DNA of 57,986 nucleotides from contig JABDRB010000008.1 in NCBI GenBank assembly GCA_013041925.1, positions 1 to 57,986 on the forward strand, read 5' to 3'. The translations under genes were made by a program, and so were the position numbers. Positions 26,822-34,995 of the stretch are shown here, piece by piece; positions within the stretch are counted from its first letter, which is position 1, and each line of letters starts with the position of its first letter. This DNA comes from Akkermansiaceae bacterium. Its GTDB lineage: Bacteria > Verrucomicrobiota > Verrucomicrobiia > Verrucomicrobiales > Akkermansiaceae. The notes under the pieces were generated by a model. It saw nothing but the letters and a program-made list of their open reading frames with translations. It did not search any database and was not told the origin of the DNA.

Positions 26822-28519
26822 CTACAACTTCTGCCCGTCAGCAAGCAGACGTTTTTTCAGCTTCCCATAGTCAACGTTTTGCACGGGCACCTTGTCTTCG
26901 ATGGCGATACTCGCCGCAGTGCCAGCACTCTGACCGAGGATCATGAAAACGGGCTCCATCCGGATGGAGCCAAAGGCGACGTGTGATGCCGAAAGAGAGA
27001 CCGGCACCAGAAGATTCTGGCACTCTTCGGATTTTGGAACAATCGATCGATAAGAAACAGGATAGGGATTGGGACAGAGCACAAAGAAATTGCCATCATT
27101 ACTCACTGCGGCGGCACCATCTCTTTCAACCACTACGCGCTGGCAGTGGTGAGAATCCATCGGGTATGCGGCAAGACCGACAGAGTCTTCCGCCACACGC
27201 GCTGACGATCCATTAGCCTGTGTCATGACGTAAGAGGAGAGCATGCGGCGCCCCTCTCTCACATAAAGTTGATGTGGCCAGTGACCTGTGGATTTGAACT
27301 CATTGGGATCTAAACCAAATTTCCTTACTCTGACCTGAAGCTCATCAGGAACCGCTGAGTCGTTTGCGAGAAAATACATCAACCCCTGTTGATAGTTAAC
27401 GTGGTCTTGAAACATCGTCTCGCGCATTTGATAGAGGTCCTTCAAAGGAACCGGAAGCCCTCGCCGCGCTGGCGGTAATTCTGTGAAGGAGTCCGGTTGA
27501 TACGTCCCGTCTGGCCAGCGATAATTACCACCGATGTAGTCCGAGGATAAACTGCCGGCATTGTTACTATCGCCATTGCGCATCTGCACGGGGCCGTCAG
27601 TGAGTGGCTTTTTTGTGTAATTCAGTGTCCAGGTAAGACGCTCATCAAGATTGAGAAAACGAGCGAGCAAGGCATAACGCCCAACATCATAACCAGCAGG
27701 CTTGGGAAACGGAATTCTCCCTGCCTGATTGGAAAGATACATACGGAAATTGTAGGCTTGCACCTTGAAGTCACCCTCACCCGGTTTGCCGGCAGGTTGC
27801 GAGAGAATTTCAGGAAGTAAACCCGAGTCGGGCTCATCCGGCGTCATATAGGGACTAAGAGGCAAGAAACAGAACTGATAATAATTCCCCTCTGCATTCG
27901 GCCACTGACCCGCCGCCTTCTCCCCATAGGTGCCTACAGGCTCACGCCCCACATGATAGGAAACATTCGCCGCGGCCAAGAGATCTCCCTCATAAGTAGA
28001 ATCGACGAACATCGCCGCCTTAATCGTTTCCCCCGTCTCCATGGTCACTGAAATAATACGGTTCTCTTTCATGTGAACGGATTCCAGACAACGCACCCTC
28101 AGCACCTCAACCTTGGCCTCCTCCAGCATGTTTAAATAAAGATCCTCGGCTGCAGACGGGCTGAAGTCCTTGATCTTGCCAATACGCTGGTAAAACTCCA
28201 TCGCCATACCACCGATGGCCGAACGCTTACCGATATCAGTCGCTGTCAACCCGCCCGAGGTCATGCCTCCCACGTGGTGATTAAACGACAGCAAGATCAC
28301 CTTGCGTCCCATCTTCGCCGCCTGCACGGCCGCGGTCACCCCCGCCGGGGTGCCTCCATACACCGCGACATCACATTCCATGACACGCTCTTTTCCTCGC
28401 TCAACTTGATGGTAGTAGGACGGAGCGTCCGCGGGCTCAGAGCAAGCAGGTGATGTCGCTCCCAGCCATAGCATGAGCAGGGCGAATGGCATTAAATAGG
28501 GATGGGTCATTTGAATCAT
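26822..28519 (-). CDS. Secreted FAD-dependent oxidoreductase
   Basis: 565 aa. An N-terminal signal peptide (MPFALLMLWLGATSPACS) precedes the FAD-binding start CDVAVYGGTPAGVTAAVQAA, then HHVGGMTSGGLTATD and a late SASHVAFGSIRMEPVFMILGQSAGTAA segment; all fit FAD_oxidored (PF12831). It differs from the 758-aa relative at 18064 by being exported and lacking the C-terminal beta domains. Export of a flavoprotein would need Tat or periplasmic FAD loading; no twin-Arg is visible, which is odd. It lies between the GH9-like and esterase genes, divergent from the latter by 169 bp. Substrate unknown, possibly a glycan-derived acid or alcohol. Confidence 0.83.
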   Translation of the reverse strand: MIQMTHPYLMPFALLMLWLGATSPACSEPADAPSYYHQVERGKERVMECDVAVYGGTPAGVTAAVQAAKMGRKVILLSFNHHVGGMTSGGLTATDIGKRSAIGGMAMEFYQRIGKIKDFSPSAAEDLYLNMLEEAKVEVLRVRCLESVHMKENRIISVTMETGETIKAAMFVDSTYEGDLLAAANVSYHVGREPVGTYGEKAAGQWPNAEGNYYQFCFLPLSPYMTPDEPDSGLLPEILSQPAGKPGEGDFKVQAYNFRMYLSNQAGRIPFPKPAGYDVGRYALLARFLNLDERLTWTLNYTKKPLTDGPVQMRNGDSNNAGSLSSDYIGGNYRWPDGTYQPDSFTELPPARRGLPVPLKDLYQMRETMFQDHVNYQQGLMYFLANDSAVPDELQVRVRKFGLDPNEFKSTGHWPHQLYVREGRRMLSSYVMTQANGSSARVAEDSVGLAAYPMDSHHCQRVVVERDGAAAVSNDGNFFVLCPNPYPVSYRSIVPKSEECQNLLVPVSLSASHVAFGSIRMEPVFMILGQSAGTAASIAIEDKVPVQNVDYGKLKKRLLADGQKL

Positions 28520-28688
28520 AGAGACACTTTGTTGGCTCGAATAAAGGATAAAAACGTAATGACGCCAAGGTTAATTTCAAGCGTCGCCCCCCCCGAAAGC
28601 CGACATGACTCTATCGCTCTTTAGGGTGCCGACAAATTACAGTCAGCGGGTCTTGCCTTACGTCGATGAAAATGAAACATTAGCCGCG

Positions 28689-31196
28689 ATGAAAATGATC
28701 CTAAGTAGTATTGCGGCCATGACCGCCATGTTGTTGCAGGCAAATGCAGCTCCCATTCCGCTCGAATTAACCCGCCCCGACGGCAAACCAGGAAACCCGA
28801 ACAAGCCCGTCAAGGTCTACATTCTCGCGGGACAATCGAACATGGTGGGCATGGGCGATATCAAAGGCGCGCGTCCAGAATTTCCAAGTGTCTATTTATC
28901 TGCCGACCCCGCGGTGGTGGCCGGGCGCATGCCAGCCGGGTCGAATCGCTCCAAAGGTGCGTGCAAGTGGTTTTGGAAGAGCATTCCAGCGTTGAGAGCA
29001 CATGGTGTTTATCAATCTGCGGATGATTCTGCGGCTGCTGGTGCTCTGGTTTCCATTCACAAAGGTGGATATGACCCTAAGACGGACTACGCGAATAAGA
29101 AGCCAGCCAAAACATCAACCATGGCGCTGGGGACAACTTCAGCGGTGATTCCATCGATCGATGGTGACTGCACGCCTGTGGCGACTGCATTCATCGATGT
29201 GCCAGCAACGGGAACCTATTTGGTTCGCGTTGGTTATCAAGCGAGTACGCATGCAGTGGCGAAGTTGGAGGGAAAAGAAGTGTATCATAAAGATGTGGGC
29301 GGCACCCCTGTGTTGACAAAGGTCATGCTCGAGGCAGGCAAGCGTTACCCCCTTGAAATCACCTACATCAAAGGAGGTTCTGCGGCATTTTGGCTGCAAC
29401 AGGTGGATCTCGTGGGCCAAGGGGATTTGGTGACATTGACCCAGAAAGATGGCAAGTTCCCGCACCTGATTGATGGTGAAGGCAAGTGGACGGTTCGCAA
29501 TGATGTGTATTTCCAAGAGGCACGCGTCGCAACTCAAGGCAAAGGCAGTCCGCTTAATGCCGCATCCAATGGTAGAAGCGTGGGCCCTGAAGTCGGCTTC
29601 GGATTTGTCATGGGCGAATTTCACGACGAGCATGTCTTGCTCATTAAAACGGCGATGGGCAACCGTTCGTTAGGTTCTGATTTCCGCCCGCCGTCGAGCG
29701 GTCGTCTTGACCCAGACAGCCAATGGGAAGGCTTGGAGTATCGATTGATGGTGAAAGGTGTGCGCCAGACACTTGAAAACATCAACAAGGTGGTCCCTGG
29801 ATACCAAGGGCAAGGATATGAACTGGCCGGTTTCCTCTGGTTTCAAGGACACAAAGATGGTGGTTCGACCAAGGAAAATTATGAAAAAAACTTGGTCAAC
29901 TTGATCAACGATGTGCGCAAGGAATTCAAAGCACCTGAGATGCCCGCAGTGGTGGCAACCGTTGGTTTCCACGGATACCGCATCAATACGGGCAACTGGA
30001 AGGGCGTTTGGGAGGCGCAGATGGCCGTGGGCGATCCGAAGCAGCATCCCGAATTTACAGGTAAGGTTGCCTCCGTCGATACACGTGACTTCTGGCGTGA
30101 AGTGGACGAGTCACCACGTAACCAAGATTACCATTACAACCGCAACCCTGAGACCTACTTACGGATCGGCGATGCCATGGGGCGCGCCATGGTTCGGATG
30201 TCAGGCGGTCAGGCGGTTGAGATACCAAAGACCGATCGCGAGGCGAAGACGGTGGCGGCGATGGCGACTGAGGCAAAAATCAAAGAGCCTACCGAGGCTG
30301 AGAAAGCAGCGTCCATTGCTACCATCAAACCGATGCTGGTCGATGGCATGCTCGAAGATTTTTTGGCAAACCCGCGCAATCAAACCGAGTTGAAAAAGCT
30401 GCTCGCTGGGCCGCCGTCAAAACCAGACAAAGTGGATCAATATTTGGAAGACGCGTTGGATGATGCCGTTGCCTACTATCAAGAAGCGGGCATTCATGAC
30501 TACGATTGGAAGCCTGTGATCGCCGACATGAAAACAGCGAACTGGGATTACTTCGGTTATGATATCCCTAACCAACCGAATAAGACGGAAGTGAAAGAAA
30601 CACCGAAGGGGAAAAAGAAACCAACGCCGCCGCCATTCAAAATCAATACCCGAGACGATATGGCAAACTGGTTTGCAGTGGGTTTTGATGCCAAAAAAGC
30701 AGGCTGGAAGGCTGGCAAGGCACCTATTGGCATGAAGCTTGATGAAGATGTCCCCGAGAACCTCGCATGGATTGCCAAGTATGCATTATACCCGCTGAAG
30801 CGGCCGATGGCCGCCACGGTTTGTGACAATGATGTTGTGTTGATGCGTGGTAGCTTTGAGTTACCTGCGGCGAAAGAAGGTCATCGTTACCGCATCCGCC
30901 TAGAAGGCAGTATTCATGAGAATTCGGGTGAAGGGTATGCCGTTTACCTGAATGGTGAGTTGCTCAACAAGGATGATCGTGGAGTCACTGCATGGCGTCG
31001 ACAAGGCGTCCGCGGCAGCCATATATGGGCCGAGCACCTTGATAAGCTCAAAGGGGGTAAAGTGACCGTTGCTGTTGCCAACTATCCGATGAACAACGGG
31101 AAGCCAGAACATTTCATCCCAGCGATCGGCCCCCTCAGCGTGTGGATCGAGGAACAGAAAATCCCGTCACTCAAACTCACGCCTCCTACCGATTGA
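28689..31196 (+). CDS. Sialate O-acetylesterase-like (SASA) protein, multidomain
   Basis: 835 aa from ATG 28689, which opens a signal peptide (SSIAAMTAMLLQANA); the earlier ATG at 28605 lies upstream of it. KVYILAGQSNMVGMG, with Ser50 as likely nucleophile, is the SASA/SGNH block I. The hydrolase fold is then interrupted by ~170 residues containing a PA14-like or CBM-like beta module (FIDVPATGTYLVRVGYQAS), and resumes at VGPEVGFGFVMGEF and LAGFLWFQGHKDG. A Lys/Pro-rich linker leads to a second beta-rich region (~150 aa) at the C-terminus. Probably removes acetyl groups from sugars. A GH29 fucosidase follows after 74 bp on the same strand. Confidence 0.82.
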   Translation: MKMILSSIAAMTAMLLQANAAPIPLELTRPDGKPGNPNKPVKVYILAGQSNMVGMGDIKGARPEFPSVYLSADPAVVAGRMPAGSNRSKGACKWFWKSIPALRAHGVYQSADDSAAAGALVSIHKGGYDPKTDYANKKPAKTSTMALGTTSAVIPSIDGDCTPVATAFIDVPATGTYLVRVGYQASTHAVAKLEGKEVYHKDVGGTPVLTKVMLEAGKRYPLEITYIKGGSAAFWLQQVDLVGQGDLVTLTQKDGKFPHLIDGEGKWTVRNDVYFQEARVATQGKGSPLNAASNGRSVGPEVGFGFVMGEFHDEHVLLIKTAMGNRSLGSDFRPPSSGRLDPDSQWEGLEYRLMVKGVRQTLENINKVVPGYQGQGYELAGFLWFQGHKDGGSTKENYEKNLVNLINDVRKEFKAPEMPAVVATVGFHGYRINTGNWKGVWEAQMAVGDPKQHPEFTGKVASVDTRDFWREVDESPRNQDYHYNRNPETYLRIGDAMGRAMVRMSGGQAVEIPKTDREAKTVAAMATEAKIKEPTEAEKAASIATIKPMLVDGMLEDFLANPRNQTELKKLLAGPPSKPDKVDQYLEDALDDAVAYYQEAGIHDYDWKPVIADMKTANWDYFGYDIPNQPNKTEVKETPKGKKKPTPPPFKINTRDDMANWFAVGFDAKKAGWKAGKAPIGMKLDEDVPENLAWIAKYALYPLKRPMAATVCDNDVVLMRGSFELPAAKEGHRYRIRLEGSIHENSGEGYAVYLNGELLNKDDRGVTAWRRQGVRGSHIWAEHLDKLKGGKVTVAVANYPMNNGKPEHFIPAIGPLSVWIEEQKIPSLKLTPPTD

Positions 31197-31270
31197 TCAC
31201 CCCCACAAGTTGGCACGGCAGACCGGCCTGACATCACTCCGTGACGGGCACATCAGCACATCAAAATATC

Positions 31271-33022
31271 ATGAAATCATTATTGCATATCATTCTCGGA
31301 TTATCCTGCATGACCTTCACTGCCACGAGCTCGGCACTTGAAGGTGACCCCTACGAACATGAAACCCCAGCTCAGCGTGATGCCCGTATGGACTGGTGGC
31401 GCAAAGCCAAGTTTGGTATGTTTATTCACTGGGGTGTTTACGCCGTGCCTAGTGGTCAGTTTGAGGGTAAAAAAATTGGTGGCTATGGGGAATGGATTTT
31501 ACTCAATGCCAAGATCCCGGTGGCAACCTACAAAAGCTACGCAAAGGAATTTAATCCGGTGAACTACAACCCGCAGGCATGGGTGGACTTAGCCAAGGAT
31601 GCCGGCATGCGATACATGGTCATCACTTCCAAACACCATGATGGATTTGCACTCTATCCGAGTGCCGTCAGTGATTGGGACATCGCGGATGCCAGCCCGT
31701 ATGGCAAAGACCTCATCGGGCCATTGGCGAACGCGGCCAGAGATGGTGGATTGAAATTTGGCCTCTACTATTCACAGGCTCAAGATTGGACACATCCAGG
31801 TGGATCAAAATATGATAAGGGTGATGGTTATGGTTGGGATGAAGTGCACAAAGGAAAATTTGACGATTACATCGATGCGATCGCCGTTCCTCAGGTGAAG
31901 GAGATCCTGACACGTTATCAACCCGATGTGCTGTGGTGGGATACGCCCGTGTTAATGAAACAACACAACGCCAAGAAACTGGCAAAGCTGCTGACAATCA
32001 CGCCAGGCATCATACACAACAACCGCCTCGGTGGCGGTTATTTCGGCGATACGGAAACACCCGAGCAGTTTGTCCCACCCACAGGATTCCCAGGACGCGA
32101 TTGGGAAACCTGCATGACCATGAACGGGTCGTGGGGATTTAAAAAACACGACGACAACTGGAAGTCGCTCGACACCATCTTGACCAACTTGGTCGACATC
32201 GCCAGCAAGGGTGGCAACTACCTCCTGAATATTGGCCCAGATCCAAGTGGCAACATCCCGCAGGAGTCTATCGACTTACTCAAAGGAGTCGGGGCGTGGA
32301 TGAAGGTGAATGGCGAATCCATTTATGAGAGTCAGGCCGGACCGTTCAAACGCCTGTCTTGGGGGAGATGTACCAGCAAGCCAGATGGCCCCCATACCAC
32401 CCTTTACCTCCATGTCTTGGATTGGCCGGCAAATGGAGCACTGCTTATACCCGGACTTCAAAATAAAATCGAATCCGCTCAGTTATTGGCAACGGGCAAA
32501 CCTCTCAAAGTAGGTCAGGCGCCGTTTGGTCCAAGCTTGCAGGTCCCTCAAATAGCCCCCGATGCCCATTGTTCGGTCATCAAGTTGCGGATCGCTGGCA
32601 AACCTCATGTGATCGAGCTTCCCGTTTTCCCCGATGCTGATGGGGTGCTGCGTTTGACACCAGTAGCAGCACATCTGCATGGTGATCAAAAGATTGTTCA
32701 GCGTCGTCGTCAGCCGCAGATTCATGATTGGACCAACCCGAAGGACACCGTTTCTTGGGATTTGCAAGCAACGCAGAGCGGAACCTATCATATCAAAATG
32801 GCAACGGCTGCTGAGAATCCAGGAGCGGTGATCCACGTTACAGGGGTTACCCAGCTCGAGTGCTCGGTCCCCATGACCGAAAACCTCAGGACATTTAAAA
32901 CCTTATCGCTTGGTAAGGTAACACTCAACAAAGGTCAAAAAGTAACACTCACTCTAAAACCAGTGATGGAGGCCTGGACACCTGTCAGCGTGCGGTGGGT
33001 GAAGTTAATCCCCGAAGGATGA
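31271..33022 (+). CDS. Alpha-L-fucosidase (GH29), secreted
   Basis: 583 aa from ATG 31271, which starts a signal peptide ending near TSSA; an ATG at 31241 is 10 residues earlier. Releases L-fucose from glycans by a retaining mechanism. GH29 marks: WWRKAKFGMFIHWGVYAVPS, YMVITSKHHDGFALYPS and the nucleophile Asp224 in PDVLWWDTP; then WETCMTMNGSWGF. The C-terminal ~200 residues are beta-rich and may bind carbohydrate. With the esterase upstream and sulfatases in the region it argues for fucose-containing, acetylated and sulfated substrate. Confidence 0.92.
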   Translation: MKSLLHIILGLSCMTFTATSSALEGDPYEHETPAQRDARMDWWRKAKFGMFIHWGVYAVPSGQFEGKKIGGYGEWILLNAKIPVATYKSYAKEFNPVNYNPQAWVDLAKDAGMRYMVITSKHHDGFALYPSAVSDWDIADASPYGKDLIGPLANAARDGGLKFGLYYSQAQDWTHPGGSKYDKGDGYGWDEVHKGKFDDYIDAIAVPQVKEILTRYQPDVLWWDTPVLMKQHNAKKLAKLLTITPGIIHNNRLGGGYFGDTETPEQFVPPTGFPGRDWETCMTMNGSWGFKKHDDNWKSLDTILTNLVDIASKGGNYLLNIGPDPSGNIPQESIDLLKGVGAWMKVNGESIYESQAGPFKRLSWGRCTSKPDGPHTTLYLHVLDWPANGALLIPGLQNKIESAQLLATGKPLKVGQAPFGPSLQVPQIAPDAHCSVIKLRIAGKPHVIELPVFPDADGVLRLTPVAAHLHGDQKIVQRRRQPQIHDWTNPKDTVSWDLQATQSGTYHIKMATAAENPGAVIHVTGVTQLECSVPMTENLRTFKTLSLGKVTLNKGQKVTLTLKPVMEAWTPVSVRWVKLIPEG

Positions 33023-33115
33023 TTACCAAAAGGCGGGCACAGCGGCCTTGATGGCTTGCTCGACAAACGCCTTGCCAGCCACCCCATTTCTCACCACGCT
33101 CAGCAGATCATCGTC

Positions 33116-33973
33116 ATGAAGAAAAACGACTATAAAAAAAATCACACAGTTCGAGAAACAAACACTCGAATCGAGGAAGAGAGCCTCTGGGCTCTCGACG
33201 ACCATTGGGATGATAATGATACCCTCGAGATCTCTCCTGATGCCAAAAACGAAGAATCAAGCCGACCAAATGAAATCGACGAGCTCGCACTTGAGACCGA
33301 TCCAACGCCCCACGAAGAAGCGCCAACGCCCCACGAAGAATCGCCAACGCCCCACGAAGAAGCGCCAACGGGCGAGCCATCTCCCGCCACCCCCACTCAA
33401 AAAATCACCCTCAGCATCACAGAAAAAATATCCCTTTCCGCACTCGCCGCCCTATTGCTCGGCCTCGCCATTTGGGGATACGTTTTTCTTTATCAAAAGA
33501 ATTTTTCTGAAACAGAAGGCGAGCTCAAGCTACCCGTTCAAGGTCAGTTTGCCACAATCAGTGAGTTTAATACCTCCTGGACGTCTGCTGGAAAATCGGC
33601 GGGCATCAAGCTCGGTGTAGCCGTCGTTCCCACCGCAAGCATCACCCTGGACGAGGCATCCTCATCCGGCACCTTAAGAATTTTCTTCCGCAATGCCAAG
33701 GAGGCTCGCATCGGAGACCCCGTCACCATCAGCTTCCAAGGCGGAAAATTCACCAACCCCAACAAAAAGAATCTCATCCATATCAGTGATGATGGAGCCA
33801 CCGCCACCATCTCATCCTCGGACGGGTTTAGCTCCGAGGGTGACTTCTATGCTTACCAAATGGACTCCAGCCTTGCATGGAAAGTCCACATCCTTGAAGC
33901 AGAAAACACCAACTCGGCAGGGACAGACTACCAAGAAATGTTTAACACCAAGATGCAGGCCAAAAGACGATAA
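33116..33973 (+). CDS. Hypothetical single-pass membrane protein with PTPHEE heptad repeat
   Basis: 285 aa from ATG 33116 (MKKNDYKKN); an in-frame ATG at 33056 would add 20 residues. Not recognised. The acidic N-terminal ~105 residues are low-complexity and contain three copies of a 7-residue unit PTPHEE(A/S), encoded by 21-bp DNA repeats. One hydrophobic segment follows (ALAALLLGLAIWGYVFLY), then ~150 residues of beta-type sequence that would face the periplasm. Topology suggests a cytosolic acidic tail and an outer domain. It lies between the fucosidase and a convergent AraC gene; no functional clue. Confidence 0.7.
   Translation: MKKNDYKKNHTVRETNTRIEEESLWALDDHWDDNDTLEISPDAKNEESSRPNEIDELALETDPTPHEEAPTPHEESPTPHEEAPTGEPSPATPTQKITLSITEKISLSALAALLLGLAIWGYVFLYQKNFSETEGELKLPVQGQFATISEFNTSWTSAGKSAGIKLGVAVVPTASITLDEASSSGTLRIFFRNAKEARIGDPVTISFQGGKFTNPNKKNLIHISDDGATATISSSDGFSSEGDFYAYQMDSSLAWKVHILEAENTNSAGTDYQEMFNTKMQAKRR
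33300..33362 (+). repeat. 21-bp tandem repeat, three copies, within a coding region
   Basis: Three head-to-tail copies of a 21-bp unit (CGCCAACGCCCCACGAAGAA plus G or T), the first differing near its start. In frame, each copy adds PTPHEE plus Ala or Ser, so copy number changes keep the frame. Confidence 0.85.
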
Positions 33974-34030
33974 TCTCGTTGAGCCCACAACCCCTCCATT
34001 GTGCCTTAACATACTAGCGAATCACTGGAT

Positions 34031-34912
34031 TCACACCTTCTCTCGATATCCACTGGGTGACATACCAGAAACCCTTTTAAAGGCTCTTGAAAAATACAAG
34101 GGGTCGTCAAATCCTAGTTCGGCGGCCACTTCTTTGACCGACATCTTGGTAAAACTCAATAACTCCCGAGCCCGCTGCATCCTTAATTCGGAGAAATACG
34201 CCATCGGGCTGGTGCCGTAGTGCCGTTTGAATAAATCACTGAACTGCGACACCGAAAACCCGACGCCCCGTGCATAATCCGCCAAGGTATGAGGACGACT
34301 CAACGTCTGCCGCATCCGATCCATCGCCACCTCAATCTTCTCTCGCTGCCCGAGCTCTTTCATCGACCCCGCATCCACATGCAACAGAGAGGCAATACTC
34401 ACAAAAAACCGCGCCATCTCCAGCAAGGTATGATCCGTATAACCCGATTCAAGCCTCTGTAACAACGCATTAAACTGTCGGCGCAACGCATGGCTGTTAG
34501 CAAATGATGTCATCGGCCGATTCCGCGACAATGGCGTCCACGCCAATAAATCAGGCACCGAATCACCACGCACGTGAACCCAGAAAATCTCCCACGGGTC
34601 GGACCGATTTGACCCGTAGGCATGTGCCACACCCGCAGGCACCCAGAATGCCTCCATCGGCCCGACCTCACGGCGACCTCCCGACAAGGAGAACCACCCG
34701 CGCCCATTGAGGCAAAAGACTAGGATGTGACTCTGCACTCCACGCTCTCTCTCCACTAAATGTCCATCTGCCTTGGGGTAATAACCAATATCCGAAACCA
34801 CCAAATCCCGAGTGAAGGGTCGTTCCATCATACGAATTTCAGCGCGCATCGGCAACCGGAACAGCTTCTGCCGATCAAACCCTTCCTTCCTAAATCCCGT
34901 AAGATTGTCCAT
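34031..34912 (-). CDS. AraC family transcriptional regulator
   Basis: 293 aa from ATG 34912 (MDNLTGFRKEG); an upstream TTG at 34939 could add 9 residues. The N-terminal cupin domain is clear (ILVFCLNGRGWFSLSGGRREVGPMEAFWVPAGVAHAYG, cited in part). The C-terminus holds two helix-turn-helix units: TLADYARGVGFSVSQFSDLFKRHYG and VKEVAAELGFDDPLYFSRAFKR, ending SPSGYREKV. It is divergent from the sugar porter gene, 83 bp away, so it probably controls the porter-DUF5107-GH28 run in response to a sugar. Confidence 0.92.
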   Translation of the reverse strand: MDNLTGFRKEGFDRQKLFRLPMRAEIRMMERPFTRDLVVSDIGYYPKADGHLVERERGVQSHILVFCLNGRGWFSLSGGRREVGPMEAFWVPAGVAHAYGSNRSDPWEIFWVHVRGDSVPDLLAWTPLSRNRPMTSFANSHALRRQFNALLQRLESGYTDHTLLEMARFFVSIASLLHVDAGSMKELGQREKIEVAMDRMRQTLSRPHTLADYARGVGFSVSQFSDLFKRHYGTSPMAYFSELRMQRARELLSFTKMSVKEVAAELGFDDPLYFSRAFKRVSGMSPSGYREKV

Positions 34913-34995
34913 ATGACTCGGAAAATAATCTATTCCCAAGAGCGGGTAAATATGTTTTTTAAAGATCGATCATTCACCAAATCGATTTTTTTAAC

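Noticed and set aside
33300-33362. Short regular repeats that might suggest a CRISPR array
   Set aside because: The repeats are head-to-tail without spacers, only three copies, and lie in frame inside a gene.
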